The position numbers and the translations under genes are program-made. Below are positions 1 through 10,793 of a stretch of DNA of 64,000 nucleotides, piece by piece. The stretch comes from Mrakia gelida (taxonomy: Eukaryota; Basidiomycota; Tremellomycetes; Cystofilobasidiales; Mrakiaceae), in NCBI GenBank assembly GCA_024345305.1, contig BRON01000004.1, forward strand, positions 806,001-870,000, written 5' to 3'. The notes under the pieces are model-generated. The model made no database searches. It worked only from the letters and a program-made list of their open reading frames with translations, and was not told the origin of the DNA. How positions within the stretch are numbered: position 1 is the first letter of the stretch; each line of letters begins with the position of its first letter.

Positions 1-3000
1 TCAGCTCTTCCTCCTCCTCGTCCTCTTCCAAAGAACCAAAGAACAAGGAAAAGGACAGAGATGGGCACTACTCAACTCCCCCAGCTTCCCCTACCAAGAG
101 GGACTCAGGTACGTCTTCTCTTCTCTCTCCATGCGAGCGAAAGAAGGGAAGGGAAGGGAGAGGGAGAGGGAGGGAGGACAGCTTCGCTCTGGAGACGATG
201 TTGACAGAGAAGCCCACCCTCTCCTCGTCCCTTCACCTCCTCTTCTCTTTTCTTTTCTCGAGCGTATATACTCCATTCTGATGCTTCTCTCTCCTGTCCT
301 ACAGCTCTCCAATCCTCCTCGATCCCCTACGCTTCCAACTCATCCACGACCTCTCACCCTCCTCCTCCTCCGACTCCTTCCTCCCGCCAACCTCACGCTC
401 ACGCTCACGCCTCATCGGACGACGTTCACATGCAGACCTACAAGGGGGCACCCCCACCGGCCCTCGCCGCTTCATCGTCGGCTCAGAGTCAGCTTCGGGA
501 TCAGAGGATGTACACCCACAAGCCAGAGAGAGGAGGAGGGTTGGAGGATGTGAGGATGATGACGTCGAGACCCACTCAGGAAGGAGGACTGAAGCCTTGG
601 GAGAAGGAGTTGGTCGATAGTCAGGAGGTTAGGAGGAAGGCTACTGTCGCTCAGCTTTGTGAGTACGGCAGAGAAGAAGGGGTCGGGAGGGGCAGGTAGG
701 GAGGAGGAGGGGAGGGGAGAGTGGGCTGAAGGCGAGAGAGCGAGAGCTGATCGTTCAACCAACTTTCTGTTGTTTTTTTCGTTTCGTTTCGTTCCGTCCT
801 CTTGCTCGACGTGAACAGACTTCCTCGATTACTACTGTTCGTACCCACTCTCCTTCCTTTCCTCCCTTCCGCCCTCATCCCTTCCCTTCTTGCTCAAAGG
901 AAGTTCAAGCTCACCTTCCTCCCTCGCTTCCATCTCCCCTCCCTCCCTCCCTTCGTCCCTTCCCTTCCCCCCCTCCTTCCCCCAAACACAACCCACCCTC
1001 GCACCCCCACAGTCGACCTCCTAGGCTACATCCACACCCGTTCCTCCCGTCACGCCGTCTTCGTCAAGTCCGCCGAAGAGCGAAAGCTCGACCCCGAAGA
1101 CCCAGTCTACAAGAAGGAGTTCCGAAGCTACGCTGGACGAGAGAGGGTCTTGCTCAGGAAGAGGAGGACCAAGCTTAGAGTGGATCAGTTTAGGATTATC
1201 GCCCAGGTGAGTGGGGGGCGAACTGTTGAATTGGGGAGGGGAGAAAAGGCTGGGAGGGAGAGTGGAACGAGGGAACGCGAGAGGGAGAGAGAGCTGACAG
1301 ACTTTTGGGCTTGTTTTGTTGGATTGGTGGCTCGCAGGTCGGACAAGGAGGTTACGGATCGGTTTACCTGGCTAGGAAGGTGGATACGAACGAGGTTTGT
1401 GCGTTGAAGAAGATGAAGAAGACGACGTTGGCAAAGATGGATGAGGTGAGTCTTGCGTTCCACTCCGTACCTTCGCGTTATTTCGACCGAGGTCTACCTT
1501 CGCATCCCTGGAGCGAGTAGAGGCAGGCTTGAAGCTAGCTGACTGATATCGTTCTTCTCGCCTCGTCCTCAGATCAAACACGTCCTCGTCGAACGAGACA
1601 TCCTCACCGCTACCAAATCGCCATGGCTCGTCTCCCTCCTCTACGCCTTCCAGGATCCGGAACATATCTACCTCGCGATGGTTCGTTCTCCTCTCTACAT
1701 CTCTCATTCTCTCCCATGTCGTCCCTCGACGATCCTCTCGCGCTCTCGTTTCAATTCCATTCCATTCGCCTCGACGCGTCGAGCTCACCCTCTCTCTCCC
1801 ATTCTCTCTCGTTTGCAGGAATACGTCCCAGGAGGAGACTTCCGAACCCTCCTCAACAACTCGGGTGTCCTTAAGGAGGAGCACGCTCGGTTCTACATCG
1901 CCGAGATGTTCATGGCGGTGGATCAGCTGCACAAGCTTGGGTACATCCGTGAGTCGCTTCGCTTTTCCCTCGCTCTCTCCCCCGTCCCCACCTTTCGTCC
2001 CTCCCCTTTCATTCGAGTATCAAACTGACTCTGGTGGTCATGATTTTGGTGTTCATTTCATGCAGATCGAGATCTCAAACCCGAGAACTTCCTCGTCGAC
2101 GGCTCCGGTCACGTCAAGCTCACCGATTTCGGACTCGCTACGGGAGCCTTGAACCCTACCAAGATCGAGAGTATGAAGCATAAGGTCAGTTCAAAGTTCG
2201 CTCTCACTGTAGTCCCTTCCTGCTCCTCGAGTCCTGACTCCCTCGTCTCGCTTTGCTTTGGCTTCCCTCAGCTCGATCGGGCGAAGGACGACAAGCTCGT
2301 GTTCAGGAGTACGCTCGAACGACGAACGATGTACCGGAGTATGAGGTTGTTGGAGCCTAGGACTGTGAGTGCTTACTTCCCTAAGCCGACGAGGGGTCAG
2401 CGAGCGAAGGCTGACTTTCCTTTCTCTTTCAACCAGGCCGACTCGGTCGTTGGATCTCCTGATTAGTGAGCTCGCTTCGTTCCCCTCTCTTTCCCTCCTT
2501 TCCGAGGCTGACCTTCCACTCTTTCTCGCATCACCAGCATGCCTCCCGAGGTCCTCCGAGGGAAGCAGTACACCTACTCCGTCGACTACTGGTCGCTCGG
2601 TTGCATTCTCTTCGAGTTCTTGTTCGTCCACCGCCCTCGCCCTCTTTCCTCCCTCCATCGTCGCCTCCCCTCTTCCTCGAGATTTCGAAGCTGACGTTTC
2701 CGTCGTTTTTGGTGTTGTTGCAGAGCCGGCTACCCTCCCTTCTCCGGAGCCACCCCCGACGAGACCTGGGCGAACCTCAAGAACTGGAACACCGTTCTCA
2801 CGAGACCCGTCTACACCAACCCCAAGGATCTGATCTTCAACATGGGTGATGAGGCTTGGGATGCTATCACTCGGTTCGTGACGCCTTTCCTTCTGCTTTT
2901 CCCTTCGTCGTCGCGTCAAAACAAACCCAAAATCTGAAGACGAGCGCGCTAACCCGCCCTCTCCCTCGTTCGTTCCCAGACTCATCGCAGGCGACAAAGT

Positions 3001-3457
3001 CCGAATCTCCGACCTCCGAGACCTTCAAACCCTCCCCTTCTTCTCCTCCCTCCCCTTCGGATCCCTCAGGGAAACCCAAGCTCCCTTCGTCCCAGCCCTC
3101 GAGAGCGAAATCGACGTCGGGTACTACGACGATTTCACGAATCAGGAGGATTTGGCGAAGTATGGTGAGTGCTGCCGACGTCCCCTTTCTCTCTCAGATA
3201 CGCGAACGAGGGAGAAGGAGGAGGGAAGGAAGAGGAAGAGCGAACGAAACTAACGCGATTGTTCGTTGGTTTGGCGCGCTTGCTTCTTTTTCGCAGGCGA
3301 GGTCTTCGAGAAACAACGGAACGTGGACGCCGTCAAGGAGAAGGCTGAGGTGTTCAACCGAGGGGTCTGGGTAGGGTTCACGTTCGGAAAGCAGACGAAC
3401 GTTGTTGTTGCTGGGAAGTTGAAGGGAGAAGGGGATGTGCTTGAGACGATGTTTTGA
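1..3457 (+). CDS. DBF2: NDR/Dbf2-Sid2-type AGC protein kinase (5' end outside window)
   Basis: This is a serine/threonine kinase of the mitotic exit / septation initiation branch of the NDR family. The first visible exon (1-108) is low-complexity Ser-rich and is cut by the window edge. Exons at 305-658, 819-836 (18 nt) and 1011-1206 carry the N-terminal regulatory region, with a YFLDYY stretch and a basic R/K-rich segment typical of the Mob1-binding region. The kinase domain follows: glycine loop VGQGGYGSV, lysine in ALKK, HRDLKPENF (split by an intron near 1950), DFG, the long basic insert characteristic of NDR kinases, the activation segment SVVGSPDYMPPEVL and the DYWSLGC block. The C-tail has YYDDFT, the expected hydrophobic-motif position, and the stop is at 3455-3457. 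The activation-loop exon is only 29 nt (2437-2465). I place it with Dbf2/Sid2 rather than Cbk1/Orb6 because the insert and C-tail resemble Dbf2 more closely. Confidence 0.93.
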
Positions 3458-3889
3458 TTGAGCTCTCGCCGTCTTCTCCTTGCATGTTCTCTATCTTTTT
3501 CGCGGTCTCGTCTTGCTCTTGGCTTCATTTTTCGCTTTCGTTTCACTACCATACCCTTTGCTCGCTCTTTCGCTCTCTCTCTCTCGCTTCTACTACGTTA
3601 CTACCCTCTCTTTCGAACGAGAGAAAGCGCGCGCGAAAAGGAAGGCCGAGCTCGAGCCGCCGTCCGAATCGAAGAGCTCACGAGAGCGGCTCGTTGTCTT
3701 CGTTCTTCCTTCAAACCACCAGGATCGACTTCGACACCAACCTACAACGAACCCATCTCTACCTTCTTCCGCCTCCACCCAAACTCCAACCCAACCTCAA
3801 CCTCGCTCGACCCTCGCATCGCCCATCGCGGATCTCTCAGCCCGGCCCATCACCTCCTCCCTCCTCCCCTCTCCCACCTTCCTCCCGCC
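3458..3889. other. Gene-free stretch: DBF2 3' flank and PUT1 leader
   Basis: The stretch is strongly pyrimidine-rich on the + strand, especially 3700-3889, as expected for a 5' leader. Open frames here are continuous with the PUT1 first exon or are composition artefacts. I see no separate gene. Confidence 0.5.
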
Positions 3890-6523
3890 ATGAGTCTCGC
3901 CTCTCGCGTATGGAAGTATCCGTTAACTCAACCTCTCGCTTACGGTTCCCTCGCGATCGGACTGTTCGCGACTTTGAACGAGTACAAACCTGTTCCAGGG
4001 GTGGTGATTCGGCTGGAGAAGAGTGCAGTCCCGGTGGATCAGAAACTGAGGGAGACTTCAACGAGCGATCTCATGAGGAGCTATCTCGTTTATTCAGCTT
4101 GGTGAGTCGCATTCTATACTTCTTCTGGATTGGGTGGGAGGGGGTGGTGGAGTGGGAGAGGGAGGCCATTATCGAGGGAGGGAGGGAGCAGCGTGGACCT
4201 CGCTCGAGCTGACCTTCCCTCTCTCTCGCCTTCCTCCGCTTCCCCTTGTTCGTATCTTGCAGTCAAGTTCCCTGGATCGTGGACAACTCGCCAAAGATAC
4301 TAGGCATCTTGACGAGTCTACCAGTCGTGAGAAGTGCTACAGAGTGAGTTCTCTCGATCCTCTCTCGTCCATCTCGGTTCGAAGGGAGAGGTCAGGTGTG
4401 GGGAAAACAACGAAGCTCACCATCTCTCTTCCCTCTTCCCTCTCTCCTCTTCGCTTGTTGCAGATTCGCCGTCCGCCACACTTTCTTCCAGCAGTTCGTC
4501 GGTGGGGACACCGCTCTCGAATGTCTCCCCGTCGTCCGGAAACTTCGTCGGTCCAACATCGGCACTCTCTTCTCCTACTCTGTCGAAGCGACCGAGGAGG
4601 AGGTCAACGCCGCCGCTGCTGCTGGAGGAGGATCCTACGCGACGAGAAGGAAGAACGCTGAGGATCATGTCGTAGAGACGATCAGGGCGATTGTGGTTAG
4701 TGGGAGCGAGAACAAGAGGTACTTCGAGGAGGAGGGAGTCAAGAGCGAAGGGGAGGTCGGGTCGACTTGGGTCGCTTGCAAGATGGTGAGCTCGTTTTGC
4801 CTTTCGTTTTTCGTTCTTCTTCTCGAGCTCTTGTTGGGATGGAGAGCTCATCATCGTCTTCCTCTTCAACCCAGACCGGTCTGATCTCGGATCCGTCAAT
4901 CCTGCAACGAGCTTCCAACACCATCCTCGCCATTCGAGCTCAACACCCTTCAAAGTCCTCCTACGTCTACTACCCTGGAGTGAGCATCTTACCTCCCTTC
5001 TTCCCTTCTCGCCCTCCCCTCTCGCACCTCCCCGAGCTCATTTCTAAACTGTTCTTGTTGCCCTCAGACCCCAGCCAACACCGAATTCTCCCTCCTCGCT
5101 CGTCCATCACCCACCATCGACCTCCCTTCCATCCCCGACGGAGTCACTCCCTCCGACCTCGAAGAGCTTCGTCTCCTCCACTCCGACCTTCGCAAGATCA
5201 TGGGGACGGCTAGGCAGTGGGGAGTGAGGATCGTTATGGATGCTGAGCATTCTTGGTTCCAGGTAAATACCCTCATCTCTTCGACCAAACCATCTTGAGT
5301 GGTTGAGCTCACGAGCTGGGGTCCTCCTCCTCCTTCCCCTCCCCTCCCCCACTTCGTGAACTGACGCCATCTCTTGATCTTATCTCTGTCTTCTTGGTTC
5401 GCACTGTAGCCCGGAATCGACACCCTCACAACCATGCTCGCGAACGAGTTCAACCAGATCCCTACGCCGATGCAGTCGATCAAGCCGAAGGGGTCGATCT
5501 GGAAATGGTTCTCGTTCGGATCGTCGTCCTCTTCCTCGTCGATAGAACACCCCTTGGAAGAGGTTGCGGAAGAAGGGTACCCTCTCGTGCAACCTCTCGT
5601 TTACGGGACTTATCAGGCTTACCTTCGAAGGTGAGTCTCGAAACGAAGCGCGAGCGAGAGTTGGATTGGGTTGAGGGTTCGACGCGTCGAGATCGAGACG
5701 AGATCGAAACCTGACTCTCTTCCTTCCTCTCTCTCTTTCACCGCTGTTCGCAGAAACCCCTCCCACCTCATCGAATCCCTCCGCCACGCCAAAGCCAACA
5801 ACTACTCCCTCGGGGTCAAGATCGTTCGCGGTGCCTACCACAACCAAGAAACTCACCGCTGGGTAAACGTCCTTCACAACACCTCCCCTGTCCCCGTCTG
5901 GCCCACCAAACCCGAAACGGACGCGTGCTACGACTCTGGGATCGAGATCCTCCTGGATGAGGTCGTGAAGGATATCAAGAACAAGACGAGCGTGCCGAGG
6001 GTGGGAGTGATGTTCGCTACGCACAACGGGGAGAGTGTGCAGAAGGTGATTGGGGAACTGGTGAGGAGACGGTTGGCTAGGCCTGCTGCTAGGTTGGGAG
6101 GGGGAGGGGAGGAGAGTGAGAGTGGGAAGGGCGTGGTGGGGGAGCCGAGGGTGTTGGACGTGGGGAGGGAAACGAGGAAGAGGGTTTCGATTGGACAGCT
6201 TTATGGTGAGTTGACCTGTTGACGCGTCTTTCTCCCTTCTCGCGCTCCTCCCAAACTCACCCCACCCACCCTCCCCTTCCCTCCCTTTAGGCATGTGCGA
6301 CACCCTCACCAACGCCACCTCCGCTACCTTCTCTCCTCGCGGCGCTCCCATGGTCGTCAAGTACCTTCCCTACGGAGCCCTCTCGGAAGTGATGCCTTAC
6401 CTCGGACGACGGGCGATCGAGAACAAGGCGGTCCTGAAGGGGGAGGGAGGAGCGAAGGATGAGACGGAGAGGTGTAAGACGGAGTTGTTGAGGAGGTGGT
6501 TTGGGTATGGGCATTATGAGTAG
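3890..6523 (+). CDS. PUT1: Proline dehydrogenase (proline oxidase), mitochondrial
   Basis: The enzyme oxidises proline to pyrroline-5-carboxylate using FAD, the first step of proline catabolism in mitochondria. The chosen ATG at 3890 opens with MSLASRVWKYPL, a short basic hydrophobic leader compatible with mitochondrial import. Diagnostic segments in order are FAVRHTFFQQFVGGD with the following LRRSNIGTLFSYSVEA (N-terminal barrel region), IVMDAEHSWFQPGID, QAYLRR, KIVRGAYHNQE (the conserved RGAY block), GVMFATHN, QLYGMCDTLT, and VVKYLPYGALSEVMPYLGRR with the paired arginines that contact substrate in this family. The stop is at 6521-6523. At least eight introns interrupt it. A Gly/Glu-rich insert around 6090-6130 and a Ser run around 5520-5540 look like lineage-specific loops. 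It is convergent with nothing and tandem with its neighbours. Identification is secure; exact exon ends were read by eye. Confidence 0.93.
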
Positions 6524-6947
6524 ATGAGCGAGAGAGAGGCAGGGGAGGGGGAGGGGAGGTAGATCAGCTTGCTTTTTGGTTCGTTTGGGTTTGGGGATTT
6601 GGGTTGGTTTTAGTTCTTGTGGTTTTTTTGCGTGTCTATAGATGGACTGAGGATCAGCTCGGCTCTCGAAATGATCGAGAGAGGAAGGAGAGAAGAAAGC
6701 GGACTCGAACCTCGAACCTCGACGCGTCTCAACTCGACTTCGTTCTTCTCGTTCCTTTTTTCTCGCGACGCGATCGACCTCTTTTCTTTCTGGCATCCTC
6801 GAATCTTCGCGCCAAAAGGCTTTACCATCTCAAGCCAACGAGCCGCTGGTCCGAAAAGCTGCAGAGCTTTTTTGCGTTTACGAGAGGCTGGCTCGAGCTC
6901 AACCTCCCTCGGCTCCCTCCTTCGCTCACCACAACCCCCAACGATCG
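6524..6947. other. Gene-free stretch between PUT1 and small membrane protein gene
   Basis: This holds the PUT1 3' flank and the leader of the next gene. A palindromic GACGCGTC core lies at 6719-6728. Overlapping open frames around 6604-7099 have no recognisable content and read out of frame with the small gene at 6948. Confidence 0.4.
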
Positions 6948-7192
6948 ATGCCCTCCTCTTACACCTCCCTCCTATCCATCACGCAGTACAACCTCGCTAT
7001 CGCTCTCTTCCTCTGGTACTACTCGGACGACAAAGACGTCCTCTGGTACACTGGGATGACGGCCGCGCTGATGGGTGTTGCGATTGGAGTGCTGCTTGAT
7101 CTGGTGATTGCTTGTGAGTGAGGAATAGCGTAGGGTGGTGGGAGAAGTGGGTGCTGACTTAAGCACTTTGTTTTCGGGCAGGGAGACGCTAG
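6948..7192 (+). CDS. 58-residue two-helix membrane protein, unknown function
   Basis: Two exons, 6948-7113 and 7182-7192, are joined by a GTGAGT...CAG intron with a GCTGAC branch-like motif. The last coding exon is only 11 nt and supplies WRR and the stop. The predicted 58-residue chain starts MPSSYTSLLSI. It has two hydrophobic segments, roughly residues 13-24 and 38-54, separated by a charged turn SDDKD, and ends in two arginines, so it should be a hairpin-like small membrane protein. I do not recognise the family. It resembles the size class of small subunits of ER or mitochondrial membrane complexes, but nothing in the sequence says which. The intron phase fits and codon use matches neighbouring genes, which is why I call it real although it is shorter than most ORF cut-offs. 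Confidence 0.6.
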
Positions 7193-7707
7193 AAGGGGCT
7201 GGGTGAGGAGTGAGGGTGGGACGGACGCGTCGAGTTGAGTTGAGATCGTACCTTGATTTGCTTCGCCTCTGCTTGCTCTTCTGGCTCGCGTTTTTCTTGC
7301 CTTCGCTCCTATCGTTTGTCTTCATTGTTTGCTTCTGTATATGGGCATTTGGAAGGCACTCGAGAGAGAGGAGGGGAGCGAAGAAAGAGACTTCGCGTCG
7401 AAGAGTCGAAATCAACCTCGACGGGTCGAGACGAGTTCGTTTGAAGCTTCAGCTCGAGAAAGAAGTGTTCGGTAATCGATCTCGGAGTGGTCTCTCCAAG
7501 AAAACCTCCCTCTCGAGGATGTCGTTTCAGATCCAGCAGGAGAACTCCCTCGGACTCAAAACTTCTCTTCGCGCTTCTCCGAGGTTCCCACGACTTCTCT
7601 GCCTGACGTACATAAGCTCGCAATTCGATCCGCTCCTTCCTTCTCTCCCATCTCTCATCTACCCTTCAACTCGATCTCACTCTCTATTAGCCTCAGAATC
7701 AACGAAC
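7193..7707. other. Gene-free stretch, leader of the SDR gene
   Basis: CT-rich DNA with a GACGCGTCGA motif at 7224-7233. A long open frame runs from 7210 through the first introns of the dehydrogenase. It is a read-through artefact, because the conserved SDR motifs only assemble when the introns are removed. Confidence 0.5.
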
Positions 7708-9403
7708 ATGCAGTCCGTTCTCGACAAGCTCACTCCCAACTCCAGCAAGAAGACGTCGCCCGGAACAGAGCACGACAAGCTTGCCCCTTCGACGATCATT
7801 GATCCTTCCCTGCTCGACAAAGTTGCTATCATCACGTTCGTTCTCCTTCTACATCACCATCACCTCAACCAAGCTCTCCCTACTCGCAAAACTGACTTTC
7901 GGCCCCTTTTTCGTCCTTCCTCAGCGGTGGAACTCGAGGTGAGCTCGATCTTCCTCCTCTCCGCCCTCCTCTCATGCTCCGCTGACCCTCATCCCTTCTG
8001 TTCTCGCTCTGGAACAGGTATCGGTAGAGCTACTGCTCTTCACCTTGCGAAGGCGGGCTTCCATCTCGCTCTCTCCTACGGTTCATCGACCAAAGACTTC
8101 GAGGAAACGAAGGTTCTCGTCGACGCGCTCGGGAAGAAGACCAGTTCGTCCCCGTCCTCCCTTCCCTCACCTTACGAGAGAACACTTCTGAGCTGGTCCC
8201 ACCTTTTTTTGGTCGTATCTAGGAGTGTTGGGGATCAAGGCCGATCTGGGAACCAAGGAGGGAGCTGTCGAGGTCGTCAGCAAGACAGTCGGGGAGTTTG
8301 GAAAGATCGACGTCTTGTGAGTTTGCACCTTACTTTGTTGCGTCAAGGTCTATCGAAGATGAGGAGGAGCTACGAGATGCGAGCTGAAGTCTTCTGTGGT
8401 TCACTCATCTACAGGGTCAACAACGCCGTGGGTCGAGGTCCAATCTAGTTGATCGAGCAAGGAAGTCGCGTCGAGCTCACCTCCTCCCTTCCCCTTCTCT
8501 TCTTCGTCCAGGGAATCGCCATCTACCACGACCTCTTCCAAGCTGTGAGCCTAGCTTCTTCAGGCTGTACCTTCTAGCCTCCGAAGTCTCACTGAATCGT
8601 TCTCGTTCGGTCAGACCGTCGAGGACCTCGACCGAACGTACCATCTCAACTATCGAGCTCCCTTCCTCTTGACTCAAGCAGCCGTCCCTCACATGCCCAG
8701 TTTGTCCTCCCACTTCTGCTCTCACTCACTCTCGCTGATCTAACCAGCGATTCCTCCTTCCAACAGAGGGAGGCAGGATCATCTTCATCTCGTCAAGTCT
8801 CTCCGCCGCGTCGACCGTCACTCCTCCCTACGCCGTCTATCTCCCTTCCAAGGGTGAGCTCAGATCCACCCCAGCTGCTGTCAGTTCCCTTCACTGACCG
8901 AACTCCTCCTCGCCCGAACAGGTTCCATCGAACAACTCGCACGAGTCCTCGCGAAGACGCGTGCGTTCACTCACCTCTCTCGTTCCCCTTCCTTCTTCCG
9001 TCTCCCCACTGACTCCACTCCACCCCCCTCTCCCAACAGTCGGGGCTGCTCCCTACAACATCCTCGTAAACACCGTCTCCCCTGGACCCACCGCGACCGA
9101 GCTCTTCTTCGAGGGGAAGTCTTCGACAGTTGTCAAGACCTTCGAGGGATTCTCTCCCTTCGGAAGACTTGGGAAGCCCGAAGAGATCGCTCAGGCTATT
9201 GGTGAGTGCTTGGGATGGTGCTCGAGAGATCCATGCGGACGAGAAGTGGCGTGGGGGAGGAAGAAAGGGTGAAGGAAGGGATGTTGAGCTCGAGCTGACC
9301 TCCCTCGTACGTTTTGGGTCGACGGTTTGCAGGGTTCTTCGCGACATCTGGAACCTGGGTTTCGGGTCAGAACTTGAGGGTGAACGGAGGATTCGTGCTT
9401 TGA
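7708..9403 (+). CDS. Short-chain dehydrogenase/reductase (classical SDR)
   Basis: NAD(P)-dependent oxidoreductase with a Rossmann fold; substrate unknown. After splicing the protein reads VAIITGGTRGIGRA (TGxxxGxG cofactor loop), KADLG, DVLVNNAGIAIYHD (NNAG), IIFISS with the catalytic Ser region, YAVYLPSK (catalytic YxxxK), ILVNTVSPGPTATE and a C-terminal GQNLRVNGGFVL typical of the fabG-like group; the stop is at 9401-9403. The ATG at 7708 is the first in frame, and about 30 residues precede the fold. The cofactor loop is assembled from three exons, the middle one only 14 nt (7925-7938). The NNAG motif sits on a 13-nt exon (8415-8427). The family resembles 3-oxoacyl-reductase/versicolorin-reductase-like enzymes, but the neighbours give no pathway clue. 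Confidence 0.88.
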
Positions 9404-10003
9404 GCGAACGAGGAAGGAGGAGCGAGGAGGAAAGGCGGGAGTGGGTTCGAAGGGGAGAGGGGAGGGATGAGGGAGGAGGCGGCTGGTTGAGTTCGTCCGT
9501 TCGATTTTGATGACCTTTAACGAGCTCTCTGTGCGAGAGAGCGAAGCGGAGAGGTGGGAAGAGAGCTGAGAGGATCGGAAAAGATGGCGTTTGACGAGAT
9601 GCTGGGTTTGAGGGAAGGGAACGAAAGTTGAGCTCGACCTCCTCCTCGAGCTGATCTCAAGACTCCTTTACGGCCACCTCACACCCTGGGAAAGCAGTTT
9701 TTCGCGCGTGTCTTTTTCGAGATGTTTTCTGAGCGTTGAAAGCTCTTCGTCAAACGACAAAATGTGAAGTTTTCGAAGAAAGATACGGGGCCGCTGCGCT
9801 TCTACCCTCCAGCGAAAATCGACGAGGGAGGCGAAGAGGCGAGCTCCCTTTTCTTCTTCCCCTCTAGACACTTCTTCAGGTTCGTAGCCGCCTTTCTTGC
9901 TCCAGCTCTGCACAGGACGAAATGCTGACCCTACACCCTGCAATCTCTACTACAGCTTTCGCACTTAGATCCCACCAGATCTACCTCAAACTTTACAGCA
10001 AAG
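9404..10003. other. Gene-free stretch, presumed RPS29 promoter
   Basis: About 600 bp between the SDR stop and the RPS29 first exon. I see no coding exon. The segment just upstream of 10004 carries the presumed 5' UTR of the ribosomal protein gene. An open frame on the - strand (9668-9943) has no family features. Confidence 0.4.
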
Positions 10004-10793
10004 AGTGCGGACCCACCTCTCCCCCCTCCCCTCCCCTCCCTCCCTCCTTCGCCTCCTGCCACCCTGGTCCTAATCTCGACCTTCTTCCTTCTTGATGCTA
10101 TTCAGTGTCCCACGAGTCAGTTTGGTTCTCCCGACCCCGAAAGTACGGAAAGGGATCCCGTCAGTGGTGAGTTTGCGACCTTGTCTTCTTTTCCCTCCCT
10201 CCCTTCCCTCCCCTTCCATCACGTCTGTTGGACCTCAGCAAGAGCTGATTCGCTTGTTTTGGGGTGGGGATGGAATGATCTCACAGCCGAGTCTGTGGAC
10301 ACGTCGCTGGTCTCATCAGGAAGTACGGCATGGATATTTGCCGACAGTGCTTCAGGGAGAAGGCTACCGCCATCGGATTCGAGAAGGTGAGCACGCCCTC
10401 CTTCGATGGACCTGGGACGGAGGACAGCTGGGACCACACGGGGACTTCGGGAAGATATGGGGGAAGGGAGGAGGATGGGTGCAGTGGTAGTGGCAAGGCA
10501 GGAGAGGTGAGAGGAAGGCAGGGAGGAGGGAAGGTCGAAGGGAACAACGAACCGCTACTCCGTCAGGAGAAGCCCGAACCTTTGATCCTACCTCTCGCTC
10601 TTACCAACCTCACCAACACTCCTTGACCGCCCTAGTTCTACCTATCACCCCCCTCCTCCACCTCCAGCCGTTCCCCCGGTCCTGGCACCTCCCTGGATCC
10701 CTCACCGCGACGACGAGTCGAACGAAGCGAGCTCGCTGACTCCTTCCCTTCCTTCCCTCCCTTCCTCGTCTTGCCGCCTCACAGAACAGATAA
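10004..10793 (+). CDS. RPS29: 40S ribosomal protein uS14 (Rps29), start codon split by an intron
   Basis: The protein is the 56-residue zinc-ribbon component of the small-subunit head. Spliced translation begins [20 protein letters not shown] and continues through CRVC...ICRQCF to end GFEKNR. The four zinc-binding cysteines are at residues 21, 24, 39 and 42, and the length equals the human protein. Exons are: the A of the ATG at 10004, 10106-10166, 10287-10386 and 10785-10793. No in-frame ATG exists in the second exon. The only way I find to place Met before SHESVW is A at 10004 joined to TG at 10106, which gives AAAG-ATG-TCC. The final intron (10387-10784, 398 nt) is unusually long here, and the last coding exon is 9 nt (Asn-Arg-stop). 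I looked for C/D snoRNA boxes in that intron and found no convincing pair. Confidence 0.85.

Noticed and set aside
2191..2997. 268-codon open frame on - opposite the kinase
   Set aside because: Antisense shadow of well-conserved kinase exons.
7210..8448. 412-codon open frame on + across the SDR gene
   Set aside because: It reads through the first introns of the SDR and ends in an intron after NNA. The conserved motifs only form after splicing.
8415..8448. Short SDR isoform ending after NNAVGRGP
   Set aside because: It requires keeping the intron at 8428. The next exon restores NNAGIAI exactly as in the family.
10387..10784. C/D snoRNA in the long RPS29 intron
   Set aside because: No convincing C box with a matching D box and terminal stem by eye.
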